Positions 1 through 7,879 of a stretch of DNA of 13,137 nt are shown here, piece by piece. Each line of letters opens with the position of its first letter. The stretch's first letter is position 1. This DNA is from an uncultured Clostridia bacterium (GTDB lineage: Bacteria; Bacillota; Clostridia; TANB77; CAG-508). The stretch is taken from contig CAJFQT010000032.1 in NCBI GenBank assembly GCA_904419095.1, positions 1-13,137 on the forward strand, in the 5' to 3' direction. The translations under genes and the position numbers were made by a program. The notes beneath the pieces are model-generated. The model did not search any database, had not been told where the DNA came from, and saw only the letters and a program-made list of their open reading frames with translations.

Positions 1-1642
1 TTATTTGAATTGCTTCTATTCTTAAATTTTTACCTGTTGTTCCTGCTTGCTCTCCATCTATATACCAACCTGTCCATCCATTGTTTTGAACATATACTCT
101 ATATTCTACTGTATATTTATCTAATCCTTCTAGTTCAATTTTTATTGCTTCTATTTTTTTATTTTGTCCTGTTGTTCCTGCTTGTTCTCCATTTGATACC
201 CAATCTTGCCAACCTTCATTTTCTACATGTGCTTTATATTTTATACTAGCTCCTTTTGGTGCATTTCTTAAATTTATTTTTATTGCTTCAATTTTTAGTC
301 CACTATTTGCTCTTCCTGATGTTTCTCCATCTCTTTCACGGTATTTTTCTTCCCATCCTGTATCTTGAATATGTGAATAATATTCAACTCCTAGTGTTTT
401 TGAAGCTTCTATCTTTTCTGTTATTTTTATTTCTATTGCTTCTACTTTCTTTCCTTCAACTACTTTTCCAGCTGTTTCTCCATCTGCTACCCAGTCTAGC
501 CAGCCATAGTCTTCTATATGTACTCTATATTGAACTGAATAATTTTCTAGCCCAATTAATTCAATTCTTATTCCATATACTTTTTTATCTTGTCCTACTG
601 TTCCACTTAAGTTTCCGTTTTGTGCCCAATTTTGCCATCCACTATTTGCTATATATGTTCTGTATTTAATTCCTGTTCCTGCTTTATTGTTTTTTAATTC
701 TATCTTTAATGCTTCTACTTTTCTGTTTTTACCTGTTGTTCCTGCTGTTTCTCCATCAAATTTATAGTCTTGCCAGCCTTCATCTTGGACATGTGCAACA
801 TATTCTACTCTTAAATCTTTATTTTTATTTTCATTTTTTATAATTTTTATTTCTATTGCTTCTATTTTCTTTTTTGATGATATATTTCCAGCTGTTTCTC
901 CGTCTTGTATCCAACTTTGCCATCCTAAATCTTGAAGATGTACTCTGTATTGAACAGTATATTCTTCTGTTCCTTCTAACTCAATTTGTATTCCATATAG
1001 TTTTTTATTTTTTCCTGTTGTTCCTGTGATATTGTCATCATATACCCAGCTTTGCCATCCATCATTTTCTACATATGTTCTATATTTTATTTTCATTCCA
1101 GAAGGCGCATTATTTAATTCTATTCTCATTGCTTCTATTTTTCTATTCTTACCTGTTGTTCCTGACGTTGCTCCATCTTGCTTATAATCTTGCCATCCTT
1201 CATCTTGAACATGTGCCATATATCTTACTGTCATATTTTGATTTTGTTTTTCTACTATTTTTATTTCTATTGCTTCTATTTTTTTATTAGATGCTATATT
1301 TCCAGCTGTGGCTCCGTCATAGACCCAATTTTGCCATCCTAAATCTTGAAGATGTACTCTATATGCTACTGAATACTCATTTGTTCCTTGCAATTTAATT
1401 TGGATTCCATACATTTTTAAATCTTTTCCTGTTGTTCCTGATATTTCACCATTTTTCTTCCATGTTTGCCAACCACTGTTTTCTACATATGATTTATATT
1501 GTATGTTTATGTTGCTTGTATTGTTTATAAGTTGTATTTTCATAGCCTCTACTTTTCTGTTTTTTCCTGTTGTTCCTGCTGTTTGTGGTTGATTAATGAA
1601 GTTTTGCCATCCTTCATCTTGAACATGAGCACTATATTGTAC
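1..1642 (-). repeat. Twelve tandem ChW repeats in a three-unit higher-order pattern
   Basis: The conserved GW tryptophan codons have low ends at 1607, 1469, 1334, 1193, 1055, 920, 773, 635, 500, 353, 209 and 74, a spacing of 135-147 nt. Units 1, 4, 7 and 10 resemble each other, as do 2, 5, 8 and 11, and 3, 6, 9 and 12. First-type units carry a HVQDEGWQDY-like core, second-type units YVENxGWQ with an ending close to YGIxIEL, and third-type units RVHLQDLGWQ with GNI in place of GTTG. The first-type tryptophans are 414, 420 and 420 nt apart. This suggests growth by duplication of a ~140-residue triplet. The last unit is cut by the window edge. Confidence 0.88.
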
Positions 1643-2155
1643 AGCTAGTCCTGTTATTTTTTCTGTACTTTGTGTGTCTATTGAGTATGTTTGTATGTTT
1701 TCTTCTTGATTATTTTCTATTATAGTATTTTCATTGCTTTCTATTACGTTTGTATCAATATTATTTGTTGTGCTATTGTTTTCTGTTGTTTCATTTTTGT
1801 TTGATATATCGTTTCCAATAGTTGTATTTTCATTTGCTGTGTTTGTATTATTTGTGCTATTTGTATTGCTTGAATCGCTATTATTGTTATTATTTTCAGT
1901 TGTTGTATTATTGCTACTTGTAGCATTCTCTGTAGTTGTATTGTTTGAAGAGTTTGTAGCATTGCTTGTATCTGTATCATTTTCAACTGTCTCATTTGCT
2001 TTTTCATTATTCTCTTCTGTACTATTAATAGCATTTTCCGTTTCTAACTTTTTTGTAATAGTATTACTGGTTTCTTTGGCCTGTACTACTATTGGGAAAA
2101 TTATATTTAGTATAAGAATTAGTATTATACTTGAACTTAAAAATATTTTTTTCAT
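1..2155 (-). CDS. Secreted ChW-repeat surface protein, C-terminus beyond the window
   Basis: An open frame of 718 codons runs from an ATG at 2155 through the left edge without a stop. The start follows GAGGTG (2167-2162) with a six-base gap. Residues 1-26 form a signal peptide: MKK, a long Ile/Leu core, then a likely cut after VQA. Residues from about 28 to 165 are an Asn/Thr/Glu-rich low-complexity linker, probably a flexible spacer. The rest is at least twelve repeats of about 46 residues, each with a GWQ-W core, a G-x-x-x-G-T-x-G turn and a K-K/R-x-E-A-I-x-I ending. These are ChW (clostridial hydrophobic, conserved Trp) repeats, a family typical of secreted clostridial proteins. Their role is thought to be binding or surface assembly and is poorly defined. 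No catalytic domain is visible in the part present, but one may lie in the missing C-terminus. The gene appears to have its own promoter and is separated from its upstream neighbour by a terminator. Family assignment is firm; function is not. Confidence 0.9.
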   Translation of the reverse strand, partial: MKKIFLSSSIILILILNIIFPIVVQAKETSNTITKKLETENAINSTEENNEKANETVENDTDTSNATNSSNNTTTENATSSNNTTTENNNNNSDSSNTNSTNNTNTANENTTIGNDISNKNETTENNSTTNNIDTNVIESNENTIIENNQEENIQTYSIDTQSTEKITGLAVQYSAHVQDEGWQNFINQPQTAGTTGKNRKVEAMKIQLINNTSNINIQYKSYVENSGWQTWKKNGEISGTTGKDLKMYGIQIKLQGTNEYSVAYRVHLQDLGWQNWVYDGATAGNIASNKKIEAIEIKIVEKQNQNMTVRYMAHVQDEGWQDYKQDGATSGTTGKNRKIEAMRIELNNAPSGMKIKYRTYVENDGWQSWVYDDNITGTTGKNKKLYGIQIELEGTEEYTVQYRVHLQDLGWQSWIQDGETAGNISSKKKIEAIEIKIIKNENKNKDLRVEYVAHVQDEGWQDYKFDGETAGTTGKNRKVEALKIELKNNKAGTGIKYRTYIANSGWQNWAQNGNLSGTVGQDKKVYGIRIELIGLENYSVQYRVHIEDYGWLDWVADGETAGKVVEGKKVEAIEIKITEKIEASKTLGVEYYSHIQDTGWEEKYRERDGETSGRANSGLKIEAIKINLRNAPKGASIKYKAHVENEGWQDWVSNGEQAGTTGQNKKIEAIKIELEGLDKYTVEYRVYVQNNGWTGWYIDGEQAGTTGKNLRIEAIQI

Positions 2156-2176
2156 TTTAAACACCTCACTGATAAT

Positions 2177-2205
2177 ATTATATAGTTTTTGAAGATTTTT
2201 TTCAA
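2177..2205 (-). promoter_or_regulatory. Candidate vegetative (SigA-type) promoter of the ChW gene
   Basis: TTGAAA (2205-2200) and a perfect TATAAT (2182-2177) are separated by exactly 17 nt on the minus strand. The predicted start is near 2170, giving a leader of about 15 nt that just contains the Shine-Dalgarno site. It lies downstream of the preceding gene's terminator and in the right place, but such matches arise easily in AT-rich DNA. Confidence 0.5.
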
Positions 2206-2314
2206 TAGTTTTTTGACATTTAGTCTGTTACAATAAATGCAGATTTGTACATCATCCCCTCTCAATACTTATCCCTGTTATCTTGCCATTCCATTACATT
2301 ATTATAAATTCAAC

Positions 2315-2345
2315 AAAAAAGTCTTAGAGTAAATTATTCTAAGGC
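2315..2345 (-). terminator. Intrinsic terminator after the GLUG-repeat gene
   Basis: Positions 2321-2345 form a stem of about 10-11 bp with two G-T wobbles and a very small loop. On the minus strand it is followed by CTTTTTTG. It begins about 18 nt past the TAA-type end of the upstream gene. The other side also has a T tract, so it may work in both directions, though no plus-strand gene needs it. Confidence 0.8.
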
Positions 2346-2362
2346 TTTTTTACGTATATTGC

Positions 2363-3676
2363 CTACTCAAATGTTGGATATCCATTTTCTCCCAATTTCC
2401 AGTCTTTCCATTGAGACGTGTCTATTTTGTCTTCGTTATTTTTTATATAATTATTTAAATTCATAACTAATTTTTCTGAATGCATATAATCCTTATTTTG
2501 TTTTTCTATTCCCTGAGCTGATGCGAATTCCCCATATCCCAACAATTCACCATCTTCTTGATAATAAGTATTTTTTAACGTTGCTGTATTTGCTGGATTA
2601 TGGTACCATAATCCTCCAACAATTCCCCCTCGACCACGATAGGCTTCATTAATTTTTCCTATATTATATGCATTTACTATAGTGTTTACTGTTCCATTTT
2701 GTCCTGAATTTCCTAAAATTCCTCCAGCAGAAGTATACACGCCAGTGGCATTGCTAGTTATTTCACCTGTATTGAAACAGTTGTATATTGATAAAGAAGG
2801 TGAACTTCCGACACCTACAATTCCTCCAACTGCACCATAGTTTCCACCTATTCCTCCTGTTATATCTCCTATATTATAACAATTAATTATATTTCCACTT
2901 GCATTTCCAACAATTCCTCCTGTTTGAGCATCTCCATTAATATCTTCTTCATTGCTACAGTTAATAATGTCAGTATTTTTAGCAATTCCAACAATCCCTC
3001 CTATATATGGATTATTTCCATTTATTTTTCCTTGCTCTATAATATTAGCTTTATTTTTGCAATTTATTATTTTTGTATTTTCAGCTGAACCACAAATTCC
3101 ACCTACTGTGTAATTAGTAGAATTTATATTTCCTGTTAAAACAATATCCTGTATAGTTGCATTTCTTACAATAGTGAATAAACCTAATTGAGTTTTTCCA
3201 TTTTGAAAAATATTTTTTATACTTTTATTATTTCCTTTAAATGTTCCTTCAAAAAATTTAGAGTATGATATACCTATTGGTTTAAATCCTGTTCCTGTTG
3301 ACATTTCATTAATTAATGTATTTCCATCACTTTCATTACCATTGATATTTCCAAAATCAGTTCTTTCACTATCTGCATAGGAATATTTAGATTTAAAATT
3401 TAAATTTGTTTTTAATTCAACAGTTTTATTACTAAAATTTGTTGATTTATTAACTTCTATTGCTTTACCATTTTCTATTATTATTCCACTTCCATTTACC
3501 ATATTTGAAAATGCTACCAAATCCTCTATGCACCAAATTTCATATGGTTGTCCTTCTTCTATGTCATTTCCATTCTCATCTTTAGTTATATCTCCTGGTG
3601 ATTTATCTACCACTATTTTTCCTTCTTCTATAATATTTCCATCTTTATCTACAGTATAATATCTATTGCTATCCAC
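2363..3676 (-). CDS. GLUG-type repeat domain, 3' segment of a frameshifted pilin-like surface protein
   Basis: This frame encodes about 437 residues. Its nominal start is a GTG at 3676 that is probably internal, since no Shine-Dalgarno site precedes it and the sequence before it continues a homologous-looking protein in another frame. From about residue 190 to 390 there are six repeats of the form GGIVG-x(3-9)-I-x-N-C-x-N-x-G-x-I, which match the GLUG motif of bacterial adhesins and surface proteins. This family usually forms a repetitive beta structure. The end W-x-x-GENGYPTFE is also typical of these proteins. The segment is separated from the pilin-like leader (4000-3746) by two single-base frameshifts, one at the seven-base homopolymer 3677-3683. 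If both were corrected, the product would be one protein of about 545 residues. Either the gene is inactivated or the assembly carries errors. The ligand is unknown. Confidence 0.75.
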   Translation of the reverse strand: MDSNRYYTVDKDGNIIEEGKIVVDKSPGDITKDENGNDIEEGQPYEIWCIEDLVAFSNMVNGSGIIIENGKAIEVNKSTNFSNKTVELKTNLNFKSKYSYADSERTDFGNINGNESDGNTLINEMSTGTGFKPIGISYSKFFEGTFKGNNKSIKNIFQNGKTQLGLFTIVRNATIQDIVLTGNINSTNYTVGGICGSAENTKIINCKNKANIIEQGKINGNNPYIGGIVGIAKNTDIINCSNEEDINGDAQTGGIVGNASGNIINCYNIGDITGGIGGNYGAVGGIVGVGSSPSLSIYNCFNTGEITSNATGVYTSAGGILGNSGQNGTVNTIVNAYNIGKINEAYRGRGGIVGGLWYHNPANTATLKNTYYQEDGELLGYGEFASAQGIEKQNKDYMHSEKLVMNLNNYIKNNEDKIDTSQWKDWKLGENGYPTFE

Positions 3677-3745
3677 AAAAAAACTTCAAATTCCTCTCCA
3701 ATGTCTGATACTTCTGTTTTTCCTTCTCCTGTTTCTTCATTTAGT

Positions 3746-4000
3746 TTAGCTTTCAAGACTTCTTCTTTTATATTTCCTCTCGAATCTTGAGCCATTGCTC
3801 CGAGCTGTTGCCCTTCCTATTATTTCCTTTTCACCTTCTATTTCCGTTTCTTCTTTTGCTTTTAATGAACTACTTAAGAGTCCATTTTTTCCTGTTATTG
3901 CAGTTATTGTCATTCCTGCTAAGATTAGTAGTATTAGTATTGTTATTACTAATGCTATTAGGGTTATCCCTTCTTTTTTGATTAATTCTTTATTTTTCAT
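3746..4000 (-). CDS. Pilin-like class III leader, 5' segment of the frameshifted GLUG-repeat protein
   Basis: This frame encodes a short basic N-terminus, the motif KKEGITLIALVIT and a hydrophobic helix ending in LAGMTI. That is the prepilin-like class III signal common in clostridial surface proteins, with the likely cut after Gly. The glutamate normally at position 5 of the mature pilin is Ala here, which is usual for this clostridial subgroup and argues against a major pilin. I chose the ATG at 4000, with AAAGGG nine bases upstream, over an in-frame TTG at 4009 that abuts that site. The sequence stays plausible through GEKEIIGRATA. After about 3800 the frame turns into basic nonsense and stops at 3746, while another frame carries the expected AMAQDSRGNIKEEVLKAKL and continues to 3684. 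The gene is therefore the start of the same protein whose GLUG domain lies at 3676-2363. Confidence 0.75.
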   Translation of the reverse strand: MKNKELIKKEGITLIALVITILILLILAGMTITAITGKNGLLSSSLKAKEETEIEGEKEIIGRATARSNGSRFERKYKRRSLES

Positions 4001-4227
4001 TCTTTTCAACCCTTTCTTTTGTTTTTATTAAGTATTTTGATTTGTATAAAATATAAATTTTTAATTGTTTGCTAAATTTCAATAATTTTTCACAAAAAAC
4101 AAATATTTTTTATCTTGATTTTTATATTGTTTCTAAAAATAAACTATTGATTTTTTTCTTACAAAATGATATATTTTAATTGATTTTTAATAATAATAAA
4201 TCAAAATAATTTATATAAATTTTGCAT

Positions 4228-4267
4228 AAAAAAATCGTTTTAGAAATATTTAATCTAAAACGATTTT
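4228..4267 (-). terminator. Perfect 14-bp terminator hairpin downstream of spoIIIAH
   Basis: The arms 4231-4244 and 4254-4267 (AAAATCGTTTTAGA and its exact complement) enclose a nine-base loop. On the minus strand the stem runs into seven T residues (4234-4228). It lies about 110 nt past the spoIIIAH stop and is the most likely end of the spoIIIA transcript. The stem is AT-rich but perfectly paired. Confidence 0.85.
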
Positions 4268-4323
4268 CTCTATAATGACTTATTTGTATTATTTATTACT
4301 TTAATGTACATTTAAAATATTCT

Positions 4324-4374
4324 AAGGTCCGTCCCCAAAATCCCTTCTAGGAGGGATTTTAAGGACCGTCCCTT
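4324..4374. repeat. REP-like palindromic element
   Basis: An inner palindrome (4337-4360, AAAATCCC...GGGATTTT, about 10-11 bp) is flanked by AAGGTCCGTCCC (4324-4335) and AAGGACCGTCCC (4361-4372). The flanks differ at one base as direct repeats, and their GGTCC and GGACC cores also pair as an outer stem. About half of the 51 bases are G or C, well above the surroundings. GGGACGGTCC-like palindromes of this sort recur between genes in some Firmicutes and resemble REP elements mobilised by Y1-type (RAYT) transposases; that link is from memory. No T tract follows, so it is not a standard terminator. Only one copy is in the window. Confidence 0.6.
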
Positions 4375-4379
4375 AATCC

Positions 4380-5108
4380 CTATTTTATAGCAATATGTAT
4401 ATTTTCGATACTTGCTCCCATTTCTCGTGAGATTATATTTTGTATTTGTGCTACCTCTTCTTGTTTTAATTCTGTTGCTCCTATAATTGCTGTTATACTA
4501 TCTCCGTTTACGAAGATTACATTGTTTTGAAATCCTTTTGTTCCTATTAAATTTTCGCATATCATTATGCTGTTTTTTGTGTTATTTATTTTTGTTATTT
4601 CTTCTGTTGCTGATTGTTTTTGTGTTTCTAGTGCATTGCTACTGTTTAATATTTTTTCGTATGTTTCTAGCATTTGAGAATACATTGTGTCTCTTTCTAA
4701 TTTGGATTTTGTGAAATATTCATCTGATACTTGACTTGAGGTTTCTTGTATTTGATTTTCTTGTTGAGATGCATTCTCTCCTTGATTTACTGTGTTTTGT
4801 GTGTTTGCTGTATTTTCTGTATTTACAGTATTATTAGTTGTGTTTGTATTTTCATTATTTATTGTATTAGTTTGATTGGTTGTATTGCTTGTATTAGTAT
4901 TGTTTTCTTCTTCATTTACTATATCATTACTACTTACTAATTGTGCATCTCCAATGTTTTTTTCTTCTGTTTCTTTTGCGTCTGCTGTTTCAATGTTTCC
5001 TCCTACTGCAATGTTTTCACTATCTGTTGTGTAGCTTAAATATCCTGCTGTGATTAGCATTAATGCTATAACGTATAGTATTATTTGATTTTTTTTGAAA
5101 AATTTCAT
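4380..5108 (-). CDS. spoIIIAH: Stage III sporulation protein AH
   Basis: In B. subtilis SpoIIIAH sits in the mother-cell membrane and its extracellular ring domain binds forespore SpoIIQ across the intermembrane space, holding the channel together. This 242-residue protein has a single membrane helix at about residues 9-26. A strikingly Asn/Thr-rich linker follows (about 64-118), then the C-terminal domain from about 130. That domain begins DEYFTKSKLERD and continues with an alpha helix and the ring-building fold related to YscJ/FliF, with ENLIGTKGF, VIFVNGDSITAII and EMGASIENIHIAIK recognisable. The start at 5108 follows GAGGG with a six-base gap. It is slightly longer than the B. subtilis protein because of the linker. 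It is the last gene of the operon; a 153-nt AT-rich gap separates it from spoIIIAG. Confidence 0.95.
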   Translation of the reverse strand: MKFFKKNQIILYVIALMLITAGYLSYTTDSENIAVGGNIETADAKETEEKNIGDAQLVSSNDIVNEEENNTNTSNTTNQTNTINNENTNTTNNTVNTENTANTQNTVNQGENASQQENQIQETSSQVSDEYFTKSKLERDTMYSQMLETYEKILNSSNALETQKQSATEEITKINNTKNSIMICENLIGTKGFQNNVIFVNGDSITAIIGATELKQEEVAQIQNIISREMGASIENIHIAIK

Positions 5109-5261
5109 TTCAATCCCTCTTTCTTTTGTTTATATTTTTATTAAATTTTTATTGATATTTTTATTATTATTTTTATACTTTATGTTTTTGCCTTTTTTAT
5201 ATTTGTAAAGTCAAATTTCATCTTTACTTTTTGTGGATTTTCCATATATATCTTTCGCTTT

Positions 5262-5894
5262 TTAACTATTTAATTCAAATACTTGAATTTTATGTGTTGG
5301 CAATCCTGTAACTGCTTCTACTGCTTGTACTATGCTTGTTTTTACATTTGCATCATTTGCTCCTTTTGCTGTTACAATTGCTCCTTCTATTTTTGGGTCT
5401 ACTATTTTTTGTGTCATTGGTGTTTTTTCTCCATTGTCTTCTTGATATATGATATCTTTTTGTGAGTCTGTCTCTTGTATCTTTCTTGTGCCTCCTGATG
5501 TGTCTGTTTCTTCTGTTGTACTTGTTTTTGAATTTTCATTATACATTGGTATTACTTCACTTGATTCTGAATAATTTATAAATATATGTACTTCTCCTAC
5601 TCCTTGTATTGTTGATAATATTTTTTCTAATTTTTCTTCTAGTTCATTTGTTGCTTGAGATGTTTCTATTGTTTCATTATTGTTGTTTTTCTGGCTAGTT
5701 GCTAATTTTTTTGTTTCATCAGTTTGATTTTCTTTTTCTTTACTACTATCATTCCATATTAGATTTATGGCTATTATTGTTATTATTAATATGACAATAA
5801 AAAATATTAGATTTTCTATTTTCTTTTTTTGATTCTTTGGTTCTTCTGCATTTTCTTCATTGCCTATTAATTTTTTTAATTTATCTTTAAACAT
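5262..5894 (-). CDS. spoIIIAG: Stage III sporulation protein AG
   Basis: SpoIIIAG forms a large ring in the intermembrane space and is related to ring-building motifs of type III secretion and FliF proteins. The 210-residue product has a basic cytoplasmic N-terminus, one membrane helix (about 29-47), a polar Asn/Thr-rich stretch (50-82), then the ring domain. The family hallmark LEEKLEKILSTIQGVGEV is at about 85-102, followed by HIFINYSES. A Ser/Thr/Glu-rich insertion at about 110-165 corresponds to the beta-rich insertion that forms the central ring in this family. The end, from KIEGAIVTAKGA to GLPTHKIQVFEL, is well conserved. The ATG at 5894 has GAGGTG eight or so bases upstream, inside the end of spoIIIAF. 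The two genes overlap by 19 nt, which suggests coupled translation. Confidence 0.95.
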   Translation of the reverse strand: MFKDKLKKLIGNEENAEEPKNQKKKIENLIFFIVILIITIIAINLIWNDSSKEKENQTDETKKLATSQKNNNNETIETSQATNELEEKLEKILSTIQGVGEVHIFINYSESSEVIPMYNENSKTSTTEETDTSGGTRKIQETDSQKDIIYQEDNGEKTPMTQKIVDPKIEGAIVTAKGANDANVKTSIVQAVEAVTGLPTHKIQVFELNS

Positions 5895-6601
5895 TTTTCA
5901 TTCACCTCATATTCGTCTACTAAAAATTCTTTTATTTTCTTTATGTCTGTATTTGATATTTTTTGTTCGTCTTCTTCGTTGTTTTCTTGACTATTTTCTT
6001 CAGTTTTATTTTTGTTTTCTTCTTCTCCTATTTTTATGTCTTTAATCTTTTGTATTTCTTTTACTAATGTGTTTTCTATTGTTTCTCTACCATCTTCTGA
6101 TTGAGTTGTAGTATTGCTGTTTTTATTTACTTCTTTATTACTATCTTCATTAATTGTGCTTTCTTCTTCATCATTTGTTTCATTATTTTTTTCCACTTGT
6201 AATGTTATATTTTCTATGCCTGTACTTTCTCCTTCTTTATCAATGCTTGCCACTATATTACAACTTGTTACTGTATACCCTCTGTTTGCTAATTTTTTCT
6301 TTATGTCCTTTTCTAATTCTTCTACATATATTTCATTTAGTCTTTTGTCCATAGATTCTTGATTTACATTTGTTGATACTTCTTGTGTATTATTCATATA
6401 TTCTTCTAAATTGAATTCGCTTATATTTATTTTGTCTTTGTTTTGTATGAATGGCGATATAATATTGAATAATAGGTATAATCCCATTACCATTTTTACA
6501 TATTTTTTTGTTTTGTTATTTGGTAATAGCATTTCTAATATCGATATAACGATAATTGCTAGAACTATATTTTTTGCCCATGAACTAATTATTTCAATCA
6601 T
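5876..6601 (-). CDS. spoIIIAF: Stage III sporulation protein AF
   Basis: SpoIIIAF is a membrane component of the SpoIIIA-SpoIIQ channel. Two N-terminal membrane helices are visible at about residues 9-27 and 34-52, with the characteristic SWAKNIVLAIIVISILEML and YVKMVMGLYLLFNIISPFI. A helical region (80-105) and a compact beta segment (TSCNIVASIDKEG...ENITLQVE) follow, and the protein ends IKKIKEFLVDEYEV, the usual end of its ring-like soluble domain. Between these two parts lies about 80 residues of Asn/Glu/Lys-rich low-complexity sequence. This makes the protein longer (241 residues) than the ~206 of B. subtilis. The ATG at 6601 follows AAAAGGAGA at good spacing. The 3' end overlaps spoIIIAG. 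Confidence 0.93.
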   Translation of the reverse strand: MIEIISSWAKNIVLAIIVISILEMLLPNNKTKKYVKMVMGLYLLFNIISPFIQNKDKINISEFNLEEYMNNTQEVSTNVNQESMDKRLNEIYVEELEKDIKKKLANRGYTVTSCNIVASIDKEGESTGIENITLQVEKNNETNDEEESTINEDSNKEVNKNSNTTTQSEDGRETIENTLVKEIQKIKDIKIGEEENKNKTEENSQENNEEDEQKISNTDIKKIKEFLVDEYEVNEKCLKIN

Positions 6602-6697
6602 TTGTGTCTCCTTTTGCTAATATATTTTCTTTTGTAGAATTTATTTTTATATTATTCTTATATTATTTTTTTACTTTAATGTATTTTTTATAATATA

Positions 6698-7870
6698 TTA
6701 TCTGTACATCATTCCACTATTAGAGATTTTTATAACTAGTGTTGTTCCTATAATAACCATAAATGAAATCGCTGACAGTATTGCTAATAATATTTTAAAT
6801 ATGTCTCCTATTTGTTCTAATAAGCTTACTATTTTTCCATCTGATATAGGTTCACATACACTTGATGCCAGTTTATAGCATATTGTTAATATTCCTAATT
6901 TTATAATTGGCATTATGCAAATTCCTATTATTACTATTACTCCTACAAAACCTACTGCATTTTTTAACACTATTCCACATCCTAATACAGTATCTACTGC
7001 ATCTCCTAAAATTTTTCCTACTATTGGTACTGCACTACTTACAACCGCTTTTGCTGTTTTAGCTGTTATTCCATCTACACTACTAGATAGTGTTCCTTCT
7101 ATTGATAGGACTCCTACGAAAATTGTTAGTATAATTCCTAATACCCATACCATACTTGATTTCATAAACTTGGCAAGTTTTTCTATTTGCACTTTATCTG
7201 ATATTTTTGAAACTATACATATTACTGCAATAATTAGTGTTAGTGGTATAAAAATTGTTTCTATTAAATTTCCTATGAAATTTATCATGAATAAAATAAT
7301 TGGTTCTAGAATACTGCTTGTTGTTATACTTCCTGTATAAATCATTAGTGATAATAATATAGGCACTAAACAATTCATAAATCCTACTAAATTGTTTGCT
7401 GTGTCTCTTACCATTTGTACTATGTCTGTAAAATTAGACATTATTATTGTTACTATTGCTATATATTGAACATAATATATGATTGTAGAAATTGTGTCAT
7501 TTTCTAGGTTTTCGCTTATAGATTTTAATATGCTATGAATTATGATTATTATTAATATACTCAACAGCGTGTTTATTCCTGTTTTTAGTTCATCTCCAAA
7601 TAGATTTAGAATTTTTTGATATATTGTGCTGTTGTCTACATCTCCTGAAATTGCTGAATCTAATATGCCAGAAATATCTATATCTTCAAAAAATTCTCCT
7701 GTATATTCCTTGGCATTTTCAATAAAACTATTTATTCCAAATGTTTCTTGTTGCTCTTTTATTGTTTCTTCTACATTTTCTTCATTTTGACTTGCTTTTG
7801 AATATGTATTAATTGTTAATATAATAATTAAAGTAAAAATTATAATCTTAAAAATTTTTTTAATTATCAT
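6698..7870 (-). CDS. spoIIIAE: Stage III sporulation protein AE
   Basis: SpoIIIAE is the large polytopic membrane subunit of the SpoIIIA complex and is needed for late forespore gene expression. The 390-residue product is close to the usual ~400. It opens with a signal-peptide-like helix (residues 5-25, then YSKAS), followed by a polar region holding FGINSFIENAKEYTGEFF and DISGILDSAISG, and a GINTLLSILIIIIIHSILKSI helix. Several further membrane segments run to the C-terminus. The segments AKTAKAVVSSAVPIVGKILG and LGCGIVLKNAVGFVGVIV are recognisable family landmarks. The start at 7870 is forced by the reading frame, but no Shine-Dalgarno site lies in the usual place. The nearest one, AAAGGAG ending at 7909, is about 38 nt upstream with a 7-bp hairpin between. 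The upstream gap also carries a tandem duplication. Confidence 0.95.
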   Translation of the reverse strand: MIIKKIFKIIIFTLIIILTINTYSKASQNEENVEETIKEQQETFGINSFIENAKEYTGEFFEDIDISGILDSAISGDVDNSTIYQKILNLFGDELKTGINTLLSILIIIIIHSILKSISENLENDTISTIIYYVQYIAIVTIIMSNFTDIVQMVRDTANNLVGFMNCLVPILLSLMIYTGSITTSSILEPIILFMINFIGNLIETIFIPLTLIIAVICIVSKISDKVQIEKLAKFMKSSMVWVLGIILTIFVGVLSIEGTLSSSVDGITAKTAKAVVSSAVPIVGKILGDAVDTVLGCGIVLKNAVGFVGVIVIIGICIMPIIKLGILTICYKLASSVCEPISDGKIVSLLEQIGDIFKILLAILSAISFMVIIGTTLVIKISNSGMMYR

Positions 7871-7879
7871 TTTTTTATT

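Larger units (their letters stand above)
4010..4379. other. 370-nt non-coding gap between spoIIIAH and the pilin-like gene
   Basis: No gene was found here on either strand. It holds the REP-like palindrome (4324-4374) and a terminator hairpin (4228-4267), listed separately. The remaining ~220 nt next to the pilin-like gene is extremely AT-rich. A TTGAAA near 4083 and TATATT near 4055 on the minus strand are 21 nt apart, too far for a confident promoter. Confidence 0.6.

Noticed and set aside
1..1660. Regular ~138-nt repetition resembling a repeat array
   Set aside because: It is protein-coding ChW repetition kept in frame. Units are divergent, there are no spacers, and no CRISPR-type direct repeat exists.
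1734..2192. Long plus-strand open frame opposite the signal peptide and linker of the ChW gene
   Set aside because: Its hydrophobic, Val/Leu/Phe-rich translation is the mirror of Asn/Thr/Glu codons on the other strand; the minus strand has a signal peptide, ribosome-binding site and recognised repeats.
2213..2236. Plus-strand TTGACA with a TACAAT nearby
   Set aside because: The spacing is about 11 nt, too short for a promoter, and no plus-strand gene follows.
5195..5230. GTAAAG/CTTTAC inverted repeat in the spoIIIAG-spoIIIAH gap
   Set aside because: It is only 6 bp with a long loop and has no T tract, so it is not a credible terminator inside the operon.
6915..7340. Plus-strand frame of 141 codons opposite spoIIIAE
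   Set aside because: It lies wholly inside the well-supported spoIIIAE gene and has a low-complexity Thr/Ile/Pro translation with no family resemblance.
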